A stretch of 12,127 bases of DNA, taken from assembly GCA_021827885.1 (NCBI GenBank), contig JAKAUD010000089.1:1-12127 (forward strand), written 5' to 3'. The position numbers were made by a program, and so were the translations under genes. Under the pieces are notes generated by a model. It saw only the letters and a program-made list of their open reading frames with translations. It made no database searches and was not told the DNA's origin. This document shows, one piece after another, positions 6,622 through 12,106 of this stretch. This DNA is from Thermoplasmata archaeon. Its GTDB lineage: Archaea > Thermoplasmatota > Thermoplasmata > Thermoplasmatales > Thermoplasmataceae. Positions within the stretch are counted from its first letter, which is position 1. Each line of letters starts with the position of its first letter.

Positions 6622-8466
6622 TTATATCCTCCTATATCTCTCTCGAATTTCTCTCAAAGTCTTAACTAAAGGTTTTCTCTTCATAGATGTATCACTTGAA
6701 CTTATCATATAGTGTACTTTTTTCTCAACGCTCTTGGCCCCCCAATCTGCTTTATGCAAGGGATCAGGGTATCCAATAACTTCTGGATACAGGTTCCTTG
6801 TTAATATCTCTAGAAGGTACATCATGATATCTTGACCCTCATTTGTATTGTTTGAGTTGAGGTATCCTATGGGTTTAACTTCTCCTATTTGGTTTTCTTT
6901 AAAGGTAAAAGGTTCAGAATTTTGATCAAAAAACGGGAAAGCTAGACGATCCACAAATATCACATGTCCCATTAAAGGCGTTATTTTTTCTCTGGTTAAG
7001 AAAAACTGTGCTAGTGATCTAAGAAACAATCGTTCTGTGTTTACCACATTTCCCTGTACCCCTTGTAAAATTGGCGTTGGGTTATTGGCGCCAATACGCA
7101 TTGCAAGAGTCATAAAAACTGAGTCAAATTCTATAGTTGACCATGGGGCGGTAAGGGTACTGTCTATCACTGGAAGAGACTCCAGCACTGTTCTATCAGT
7201 CCATAACAGTTGCTTCTCCTGGAATTTATAATAATCGTAATTTTTCAAAACTCCAAGATAGTTTCTAATAAAGTGCCGAGAGGCCGAATCTTTTACGATT
7301 CCAACAAGCATAACTTTATTTCTCCAGCATTCCTCAATTACAATCCTAAGCCCGAGAGCAATTAAGAATTTTAGGTCATTAGGTGTCATCCAAGTCTCAA
7401 CGGACTCTTCTCCACGCTTTTTGGAATATGTTAATGATGTGACTTCTTTATCTTTGAAGAGGCGCTTGCAGGTATGCTCGAAATATCCCCTCAAATACTC
7501 CCAGCTATCAGTATAGGGGCTATTCATATTAATTTCAATCAGGTCTCTACCAGTATCTATATGAATAAGGTGGTCTGGATGTGTTACATCAGAAATCAAA
7601 TAGTTCTTGACGAAAGGTGTGTTCATTTCATGTATAAGCTTCTCTTTCGTTACACCTAAATTTTTTGCAAGCTGACTGATATTAATGTGTTTGAATTGGA
7701 ATAACTCCATCAGAACTCTGTTATAGAATCTATAATCCTTTTTTGACGGAACTTGAAGTTCTCTGCTGTATGGGTGAGAGTAAGCTACTATTACGTCTGT
7801 TAGCCCAATTTCTCTTCCACGGAATTTTGTTCCCACAATTCCTATTTTGGTGGTTCCAACCTCTGTGCTTGCAAGTACACCACTCATAGATTGATCCCAC
7901 AACACAAACTTGGGGCGAAGTGACGAAGAGGATACCAAATCAAAGATTAGGTATATTTCTGCAAGCTGCATCAGGGAATTGTGTATTGACATCAAATTAA
8001 TCGTTTCATTGTCAGAATTTATGACAAATTGTTCCTCAACAAGATCACCCAGATATGCAAAAGGAATGGGAACATATGCTACCATGCTAACGTCTTGTTC
8101 AGGAGACCATCTTTCATAGGTGGTGGTTGGGGGATCATCTGCAAATTTTATTGAGCCTCTTACAGCATATGATGCACCAAAAAAGACCATATAATCCTGA
8201 GATTCCTGTTTATATGAAGTTCCATCAATTGCGGCAAACCTTATCTCATCCTCTCCGAAAAAAGTCTGGATTCGTGTTTTGAGGACACTTCTACGACTCG
8301 GATTGTCCTTAAGATTGGGATACTCTTTTATTAGATCTTTTAGGAAATCATTATAAAACTCTTCGGTTGGTTTCATTCTGCTCTCGAGCATTCGCTCGTA
8401 TCTGCTTTGGGATTCGTCTAAGGATTTTTTATAGCTGGACAATATGTCCGAGATTTTAGACCCCAA
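6622..8466 (-). CDS. nurA: NurA-domain nuclease, long accessory form
   Basis: The 614-aa protein contains the NurA hallmarks: FAAIDGTSY at 78-85 with the first metal-binding Asp at 81, FVLWDQSMSG at 187-196 with the second acidic position at 191, GIVKDSASR at 389-397, and the C-terminal signature GYPDPLHKADWGAKS at 565-579. NurA is a Mn-dependent 5'-3' exo/endonuclease that acts with HerA. It is nearly twice the usual ~340 aa. The extra sequence (~200-380) includes a helix-turn-helix-like stretch, NISQLAKNLGVTKEKLIHE at 262-280. The second motif reads WDQSMSG, where the usual form is close to DGSL. The start is TTG at 8466, supported by GGGGTGA ending a few bases upstream inside the stop region of the preceding gene; an ATG occurs only at residue 31 and would remove a conserved-looking helix. 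It sits between the repeat protein and herA in one operon. Confidence 0.9.
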   Translation of the reverse strand: MGSKISDILSSYKKSLDESQSRYERMLESRMKPTEEFYNDFLKDLIKEYPNLKDNPSRRSVLKTRIQTFFGEDEIRFAAIDGTSYKQESQDYMVFFGASYAVRGSIKFADDPPTTTYERWSPEQDVSMVAYVPIPFAYLGDLVEEQFVINSDNETINLMSIHNSLMQLAEIYLIFDLVSSSSLRPKFVLWDQSMSGVLASTEVGTTKIGIVGTKFRGREIGLTDVIVAYSHPYSRELQVPSKKDYRFYNRVLMELFQFKHINISQLAKNLGVTKEKLIHEMNTPFVKNYLISDVTHPDHLIHIDTGRDLIEINMNSPYTDSWEYLRGYFEHTCKRLFKDKEVTSLTYSKKRGEESVETWMTPNDLKFLIALGLRIVIEECWRNKVMLVGIVKDSASRHFIRNYLGVLKNYDYYKFQEKQLLWTDRTVLESLPVIDSTLTAPWSTIEFDSVFMTLAMRIGANNPTPILQGVQGNVVNTERLFLRSLAQFFLTREKITPLMGHVIFVDRLAFPFFDQNSEPFTFKENQIGEVKPIGYLNSNNTNEGQDIMMYLLEILTRNLYPEVIGYPDPLHKADWGAKSVEKKVHYMISSSDTSMKRKPLVKTLREIRERYRRI

Positions 8467-8472
8467 TTTTCT

Positions 8473-9024
8473 TCACCCCTTCAATCTGTCTATCAGCGAA
8501 CTTGCCTCTTTCCTTATCAATTCCTCTATGCTTGTTTTCTTCAGATCCGAGAGAAACTTCTTCGTGATGTCCAGCTCCCTGTCGGTGTTCTGAAGATTCT
8601 TGATGAACTGCAGCTGCTTCCTCGATGCTGTATCGGTGTTTGTCGATGCACCCCTGGGCAACTTCATCAGTGAATCTATGAGTTCAGAGGCCTCATTCAT
8701 CTTCAGATGGTTTACAGCCTCGTATCCATGCCCCTTGAGATAATTCCTTACAGCATTTCTCCTCTCATCGGTGTCCTGGAGATTTTCAAGGAAGCCAATC
8801 TGCTTCCCCGTTGCATAAAGATCTGAAGTGCTCCCGCTGGATTCCACCTTGATCTTCTTCAGCTCGTCTATCAGTCCGGAAGCTTCCTGGAAGGAGAGCT
8901 CTTCCAGTGAGGCCTTGCCCTTGTCCTTCAGGTATTTCTGCAATATTTCCTCCCTTTCCTGCGATTCATTCCTCAGCCTTTTGACAAGATTCAGCTGATT
9001 TGTCGTCGGTCCTGATTCTGTCAT
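8473..9024 (-). CDS. Protein of three tandem ~50-aa helical modules (Q-x3-I-x2-L ... EAS-x-LI-x2-L)
   Basis: The 183-aa product is built from three copies of one module at residues ~8-56, 73-121 and 135-182. Each begins (K/N)Q-(L/I)-x2-(F/V)-x3-L, passes through a charged helix with a (Y/F)L or FL position, and ends with EASxLIDxL (EASGLIDEL, EASELIDSL, EASSLIDRL). Linkers are Ser/Thr/Gly-rich. Single copies of similar modules occur as C-terminal appendages on phage and recombination proteins, which suggests a small protein- or DNA-binding helical bundle; that is recollection, not a computed match. There is no catalytic motif. The stop lies 6 nt before the nurA start and its end carries the nurA ribosome-binding site, so a structural or adaptor role for NurA-HerA is the natural inference. 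A GGGGTGA at 9034-9040 supports the ATG at 9024. Confidence 0.75.
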   Translation of the reverse strand: MTESGPTTNQLNLVKRLRNESQEREEILQKYLKDKGKASLEELSFQEASGLIDELKKIKVESSGSTSDLYATGKQIGFLENLQDTDERRNAVRNYLKGHGYEAVNHLKMNEASELIDSLMKLPRGASTNTDTASRKQLQFIKNLQNTDRELDITKKFLSDLKKTSIEELIRKEASSLIDRLKG

Positions 9025-9033
9025 GTTATTGTA

Positions 9034-9069
9034 TCACCCCTTCACAATTTCTTCTAATTCCTTGAATTT
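9034..9069 (-). pseudogene. Remnant of a winged-helix gene 3' end
   Basis: This stretch reads KFKELEEIVKG then TGA on the minus strand. It closely matches the end of the 174-aa regulator (KELEKCEDIVKR then stop at 9584) at both protein and DNA level: the blocks AAGGAATTAGAA and ATTGT-AAG-GGTGA are shared. It directly precedes the next start, as its counterpart does upstream of the 165-aa gene. It lies in frame just past the double TGA that ends the 165-aa gene. It looks like a leftover paralogue tail or recombination scar. It still provides the Shine-Dalgarno of the 183-aa gene, which may be why it is kept. Confidence 0.45.
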
Positions 9070-9078
9070 TCGCGGTCA

Positions 9079-9576
9079 TCACATCGATTTTATTCGAGTA
9101 TTATACTTCTTCATGAGGTTATCGAACTGTGCCTCAGTTATTTCTTCAAAAGGTATACGCCCCAACTCCCTAGGATCTATAAGGTTACAATCCACTATCA
9201 ACCCAGGTGGTATAGGCTTGTCCAGGACTTCAGGTTTGCCAGTCATTACATTCCTGACGGTGTGGTGATTTTCATCGTCATAGAATGCCTTTTTAGGATC
9301 TATGTCAGCTATGACTGTTATCCCTATTTCGTTCATGTCGTAGAGTAAGAGTTTTTCACCTTTTCCAAGGTAATCTGAGGGTGTTCCCCATTCCCACATC
9401 TTGTTGTTGAGATCTGATGAAAACATATCTGGCCACTTCCCTGTTCTCATAAGCTCTTTGTAGTTTGAATGTACCCTTGTTCTCTTCTCTCCGTCAGATG
9501 GTTTGTCAAACTTAATCTTGGCAATCACACCGAATTTCTCAGCCCTTTTTTCATATTCCAGTTCCTCAAATCCCAT
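9079..9576 (-). CDS. Hypothetical protein, possibly PUA/EVE/ASCH-like
   Basis: I do not recognise this 165-aa protein. It is soluble and rich in charged and aromatic residues. The segment KMWEWGTPSDYLGKGEKLLLYDMNE... (only its start is quoted; about 59-103), continuing to ITVIADI, has the short-strand pattern with a GKGEKLLLY turn that small beta-barrels of the PUA/EVE/ASCH class often show. These folds frequently read modified bases, which would fit the neighbouring DpdA-like enzyme, but the match is only impressionistic. The C-terminal part reads as loops with a Pro-rich PIPPGLIVD. The ATG at 9576 has a good GAGGTGA 5 nt upstream, which overlaps the stop of the winged-helix gene. It ends with a tandem TGA TGA. 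Confidence 0.65.
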   Translation of the reverse strand: MGFEELEYEKRAEKFGVIAKIKFDKPSDGEKRTRVHSNYKELMRTGKWPDMFSSDLNNKMWEWGTPSDYLGKGEKLLLYDMNEIGITVIADIDPKKAFYDDENHHTVRNVMTGKPEVLDKPIPPGLIVDCNLIDPRELGRIPFEEITEAQFDNLMKKYNTRIKSM

Positions 9577-9583
9577 GATATTT

Positions 9584-10108
9584 TCACCTCTTTACAATAT
9601 CCTCGCACTTTTCTAATTCCTTCACAATTTCTTCGCCCTTCTCGGTAAGCATTACTAAGTTCTCCATGCTTCCGTTCTTCTCCTCGATTTTCGATGTTAT
9701 CAGCTTTATTTTCCTGAGTTCCTCGAGATCGTCGTATGCGCCTGGAATCTCTTCCTTGATCTGAGGCACTGTCGCCCTTCCTACTTTTCCGAGGAAAATA
9801 AGAACCTGCTGGGGCCTGGAGAAAAAGGATTTTACCAGCCTGCCCTGAGCTGCAAGCTCAGCATTCTTAAGCTGCTCGGCCACCTGCCGGCCCTTGTCAG
9901 TGAGTGAAATATTATACTTCGGCGGTCCAATTTTAGTTTCTATGATAGTGATGTAACTATCTTCTTTTAATTGATTCAAAAGAGTATCAAGCACCTGATG
10001 ACTTTTTACAATTGTATTTAATTTACTTTTAACGATAGGAAGTACCTTTTCTTGTCCATAAAGAGCAAGAAGAACTGATTTGGCATGCTTCCTATCCAAT
10101 GAATCCAT
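9584..10108 (-). CDS. Double winged-helix transcriptional regulator
   Basis: The 174-aa protein contains two winged-helix units in series. The first (~5-80) has a recognition-like segment QVLDTLLNQLKEDSYI followed by the wing YNISLTDKGRQVAEQL. The second (~88-174) begins SRPQQVLIFLGKVGRATVPQ and ends in the wing VMLTEKGEEIV and a helical tail. LTDKG and LTEKG wings are typical of archaeal regulators. It is the first gene of the leftward operon that continues through nurA and herA, so it is the likely local regulator. The intergenic region to the divergent AbrB-type gene holds paired palindromes that could be its operators. A TATA box at 10142-10149 on the minus strand gives a leader of about 10 nt. 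It resembles the single winged-helix protein at 2403-2681, especially at the C-terminus. Confidence 0.8.
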   Translation of the reverse strand: MDSLDRKHAKSVLLALYGQEKVLPIVKSKLNTIVKSHQVLDTLLNQLKEDSYITIIETKIGPPKYNISLTDKGRQVAEQLKNAELAAQGRLVKSFFSRPQQVLIFLGKVGRATVPQIKEEIPGAYDDLEELRKIKLITSKIEEKNGSMENLVMLTEKGEEIVKELEKCEDIVKR

Positions 10109-10219
10109 GGTATTTGGTAAAATTGTAAAGCATATTAGGTATTTTATATTGCCAGATGGTAACTATACCAAATGTTATATACTATATCACATTAGGTATT
10201 ATTACCAAATGGTGATAAC
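10109..10219. promoter_or_regulatory. Bidirectional promoter with paired palindromic operators
   Basis: Leftward: ATATAAAA (plus-strand TTTTATAT, 10142-10149) drives the winged-helix/nurA/herA operon. Rightward: TTATATA at 10175-10181 serves the AbrB-type gene. Two palindromes of identical form lie at 10158-10169 (GGTAACTATACC) and 10195-10206 (GGTATTATTACC): arms GGTA/TACC, 4-nt spacer, centres exactly 37 bp apart. TACCAAAT recurs at 10166-10173 and 10203-10210, and on the minus strand at 10112-10119, next to each start. ATTAGGTATT is repeated at 10134-10143 and 10191-10200. Such layered repeats fit autoregulation by one or both flanking regulators. Confidence 0.6.
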
Positions 10220-10378
10220 ATGGAAACAATTCTGAAAATTGGTACAACAGGAAGAGGTTCTATACCCAGTGAAGTAAGAACAAAATTAAACATTGAGGAA
10301 GGAGATTCTTTAGTTATAGATATAATAAAAATAATCAAACATCCAGATAAGGCCCATTGTGTGGAGGCCCCTGCATGA
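10220..10378 (+). CDS. Small AbrB/SpoVT-type DNA-binding protein
   Basis: A 52-aa frame from the ATG at 10220 reads ILKIGTTGRGSIPSEVR then LNIEEGDSLVIDI, a good match to the swapped-hairpin AbrB/MazE-like fold (K-I-G-x-x-G-R-x-x-I-P-x-x-V-R ... L-x-I-x-x-G-D-x-L). Proteins of this type dimerise and act as transition-state regulators or antitoxins. The last ~12 residues (HPDKAHCVEAPA) look unrelated to the family and coincide with a rise in GC, as if the original end had been replaced at the junction with the next element. It is divergent from the winged-helix regulator, and palindromes overlap its expected transcription start. Its stop overlaps the next ATG (ATGA at 10375-10378). Confidence 0.75.
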   Translation: METILKIGTTGRGSIPSEVRTKLNIEEGDSLVIDIIKIIKHPDKAHCVEAPA

Positions 10379-10638
10379 AGTCAATGCCTGGCAAAGTGGA
10401 ATACTACACCTACGCAGGCCTCATCGCATCGGCTTCTCTGCTTGAGGTCCTTGCAGCTGTCATCCTTCTTTCGTATTCAGGCATGCTGGCCTTGCTGGAA
10501 ATCCTGATGTTCATATCCATCATGGTGTTTTTCGGGATCCTGAACCTGATCCTGTATTCAAGGATCAGGAATGGAAAGTGGCCTGACGTCCTTTCACTTG
10601 TGTTTTTGCTTTGCAATGACAAGGAGGTGAAGGCATGA
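10375..10638 (+). CDS. Small membrane protein, unknown function
   Basis: From the ATG at 10375 the product is 87 aa with two confident membrane segments (about residues 13-34 and 40-64) separated by a very short turn. A basic loop YSRIRNGKWPD and a shorter hydrophobic stretch follow, and the end is NDKEVKA. The frame is open back to 10357, but 10375 overlaps the previous stop as ATGA and has GTGGAGG upstream, so it is preferred; ATG 10384 is another option. Its own 3' end contains GGAGGTGA for the next gene. No family is recognised. It is the first of the GC-richer, tightly coupled small genes. Confidence 0.65.
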   Translation: MKSMPGKVEYYTYAGLIASASLLEVLAAVILLSYSGMLALLEILMFISIMVFFGILNLILYSRIRNGKWPDVLSLVFLLCNDKEVKA

Positions 10639-10955
10639 ACACTGAGATGAACGGGAGAAGAATCCTGCAATCCCTTATCATTGCAGCAGCAACAGTCGCC
10701 TTTGGACTGGTGTTTACTGATTTAGCATATATGCGTGAGGAGCAGATGCACAGGATAACCCATTTTACTCTGCTCTATCCACAGTCGGTTGAGCTATATG
10801 TTGCTTCATTTATCGTATTTTTTCTTTGTTTTTACTATATCCTTTCTCTGCTTAATGCTCCCATAAGCCATAATTACACCGAAAAATATGAAGAATGCCT
10901 GAATCAAGACGAAAAAGGAGACAATTGTCTTGCTGGTACTGGAGGCAAGAATTAA
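10635..10955 (+). CDS. Small membrane protein, 3' half possibly altered
   Basis: The 106-aa frame starts in an ATGA overlap with the preceding gene and has a strong GGAGGTGA. It encodes two hydrophobic segments, about residues 10-31 and 53-74, then a hydrophilic tail. The N-terminal ~70 residues look genuine. The last ~50 (10806-10955) are antisense to a convincing minus-strand gene and may be an accidental extension past an insertion point: charged residues there mirror the hydrophobic codons of the other strand. No family is recognised. The gene that followed in the chain also appears damaged, so this may be a truncated version of a longer ancestor. Confidence 0.55.
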   Translation: MNTEMNGRRILQSLIIAAATVAFGLVFTDLAYMREEQMHRITHFTLLYPQSVELYVASFIVFFLCFYYILSLLNAPISHNYTEKYEECLNQDEKGDNCLAGTGGKN

Positions 10956-11078
10956 TATGTCACCGCTTAAGATAAAGGCAATATCCAATATTCCAGCAAT
11001 TACCATAAATACACCTATTGTGAGAAGAAAGTTAGCATTATCAATCTCCTTGTATCTGAGTCCTTTTTCTTTTACCAT
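10806..11078 (-). CDS. Inserted small membrane protein on the opposite strand
   Basis: From the ATG at 11078 the product is 90 aa: a charged N-terminus (MVKEKGLRYKEIDNAN), two long hydrophobic segments at about 17-42 and 50-71, and a very basic tail (GSIKQRKDIVKTKKKYDK). This is an orderly topology for a real membrane protein. First codon positions are G/A-rich, as expected of coding DNA, unlike the opposite frames. A minus-strand TATA box (plus-strand TATATAA, 11111-11117) lies about 36 nt from centre to the ATG. The frame is open to 11120, but that start overlaps the TATA box. It is the only leftward gene in an otherwise rightward coupled cluster and is more AT-rich than its neighbours, so it looks like a later insertion. 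Function unknown. Confidence 0.6.
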   Translation of the reverse strand: MVKEKGLRYKEIDNANFLLTIGVFMVIAGILDIAFILSGDILILASSTSKTIVSFFVLIQAFFIFFGVIMAYGSIKQRKDIVKTKKKYDK

Positions 11079-11265
11079 AGAGACTTCCCGACTTGATATT
11101 GGTGCAAGGATATATAACAATTTCCCGGTAGAGGCCCATGGAGACTTCCCAATCTTCTATGCCGCCGATAGGAAAGAACCATTTTTTGAAAAAGAGTGCC
11201 AGAACATAATAGAGGCAGTCAGGGAGAAGGTGGCCATGTTTGACAGAAAGGAGGAGAAGGCATGA
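10957..11265 (+). pseudogene. Broken small gene: genuine 3' part, doubtful 5' part
   Basis: The frame is open from an ATG at 10957 (with GGAGG at 10941-10945), giving 102 aa, but only the last ~50 residues look real: from about 11117, NFPVEAHGDFPIFYAADRKE, then a charged helix ending FDRKEEKA. The first half is rich in Ser/Ile/Pro/Leu and is antisense to the minus-strand membrane gene. No ATG, GTG or TTG lies in frame near the start of the convincing part. The 3' end has the same form as the 10375 gene (KEEKA against KEVKA, both with an embedded GGAGG and an ATGA overlap). The simplest reading is a coupled-cluster gene whose 5' end was displaced by insertion. Confidence 0.45.
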
Positions 11266-11450
11266 AAATTTTCCATAAAATGCTCATGCTTGTCCCATTA
11301 GCTCTTCTTGAGGCATTGGACTTGGATCTTGCCATGCTCCATTTCAGGCTTTACAACCTTTTTCTTCCAGTTGTTTACGGAATGCAGTCATTCGGGGTTC
11401 TCATGTTTAACGGGGCGATTGCGGGAAGGATAATGGGGTGGTGGAAATGA
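11262..11450 (+). CDS. Small hydrophobic membrane protein
   Basis: This 62-aa product is almost wholly hydrophobic, with two probable membrane segments (about residues 5-28 and 33-56) and an end of AGRIMGWWK. It starts in an ATGA overlap with the preceding frame and has AGGAGG shortly upstream. Its own stop overlaps the next ATG. No family is recognised. Short two-helix proteins of this kind are common in archaeal viruses and plasmids. Confidence 0.65.
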   Translation: MKIFHKMLMLVPLALLEALDLDLAMLHFRLYNLFLPVVYGMQSFGVLMFNGAIAGRIMGWWK

Positions 11451-11734
11451 AAAAAATAGAGGTATCGGACTATTTGTATGGCCTCCTTGAGGAAGAATCC
11501 GCAAGGAGAGTGGATGAAGGATGGAAGGAAGGGGCAACTCCGGACAGGGTTGCAGCAGAGGGCATTGCTTACTATTTCGGCAATGACAAGATGGCCTCTT
11601 TTGCTGACCTCAGGGACATGGAAGACGCTTTCAGGGACAGGCCCTCAGGCGACATAGACGAGGAGCTGAGGGAGGGCATTGCAGCAGTGGAAGAGTCCAA
11701 CAGGGAATACGAGAGGGAGATGGGCATAGCATGA
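11447..11734 (+). CDS. Small acidic protein, possibly antitoxin-like
   Basis: From the ATG at 11447 (ATGA overlap with the previous stop) the product is 95 aa; an earlier ATG at 11438 is also possible. The N-terminus KKIEVSDYLYGLLEEESARR followed by GATPDRVAAEGIAYYFG resembles a ribbon-helix-helix pattern: a strand with V-S-D-x-L-Y, a helix, then a helix beginning T-P-D-x-V. The C-terminal half is strongly acidic and helical (DIDEELREGI, ESNREYEREMG). A CopG-like regulator or antitoxin is possible, but no cognate toxin is obvious and the match is weak. Confidence 0.65.
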   Translation: MKKIEVSDYLYGLLEEESARRVDEGWKEGATPDRVAAEGIAYYFGNDKMASFADLRDMEDAFRDRPSGDIDEELREGIAAVEESNREYEREMGIA

Positions 11735-11841
11735 TGAGCTTCGAGGAATTTGAGATGATGATGGACAGGATATACGGGTTCGTGCCCTTCAAGGGGCATG
11801 CATTGAGGCTCCTGAGGTATGTAAGGAGGCATGTGAGATGA
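11731..11841 (+). CDS. 36-aa mini-protein in the coupled cluster
   Basis: A short frame between two ATGA overlaps encodes an acidic, Met-rich start (FEEFEMMMDRIYGF) and a basic end (LLRYVRRHVR). Its 3' end contains TAAGGAGGC, the ribosome-binding site of the next gene. Position within an unbroken chain of stop/start overlaps is the main evidence that it is translated. Function unknown. Confidence 0.5.
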   Translation: MMSFEEFEMMMDRIYGFVPFKGHALRLLRYVRRHVR

Positions 11842-12005
11842 GGAAACTTTGCAGGAGGCATCTGGAAGCATACCAGTCCCTGAATATAGGGCTGTACGCA
11901 GAACGGATCCATGGGAAACGGAAGATGCCCTGTTCATATCCTGGCTGCACGATGGCCGCCCAGTACAACATAGAAATTGAGCAGGAAAGGTGTGTTGTTT
12001 TATGA
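11838..12005 (+). CDS. 55-aa Cys/His mini-protein, possible zinc ribbon
   Basis: The frame begins in an ATGA overlap and ends in one. It carries C5, H8, C32 and C37 in the arrangement LCRRH ... PCSYPGC, a layout compatible with one zinc site (C-x2-H ... C-x4-C), plus a further C52. The remainder is basic in the first half. Small zinc proteins of this size are frequent in archaeal mobile elements and often bind nucleic acid; the role here is inferred only. Confidence 0.55.
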   Translation: MRKLCRRHLEAYQSLNIGLYAERIHGKRKMPCSYPGCTMAAQYNIEIEQERCVVL

Positions 12006-12106
12006 ATTTTCCAAACACCACTGACATGATCAAGCTTATGAAATACTACAAAAAGGAGGCAGAACAGGCTAGGCTTGATGAATACACCCAGGAGGAGAAA
12101 TCATGA
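12002..12106 (+). CDS. 34-aa mini-protein in the coupled cluster
   Basis: The short frame runs from an ATGA overlap at 12002 to another at 12103. It is a charged, probably helical peptide (MIKLMKYYKKEAEQARLDEY) whose end contains CAGGAGGAGAAATC, the ribosome-binding site for the following gene. It resembles its neighbours only in arrangement. Function unknown. Confidence 0.45.
   Translation: MNFPNTTDMIKLMKYYKKEAEQARLDEYTQEEKS

Noticed and set aside
9023..9268. Rightward 81-aa open frame
   Set aside because: It lies antisense to the 165-aa gene and its leader, which have Shine-Dalgarno sites and coding-like composition.
11080..11150. Direct repeat GAGACTTCCC at 11080-11089 and 11141-11150 as a target-site duplication
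   Set aside because: Both copies lie on the same side of the presumed insert, with no copy near its left border at about 10800. It is too short to interpret.
11572..12033. Leftward 153-aa and nested open frames
   Set aside because: They run antisense to the chain of ATGA-linked rightward genes; Ser/Pro/Met/Cys-rich content is typical of shadow frames, and no promoter or ribosome-binding site is visible.
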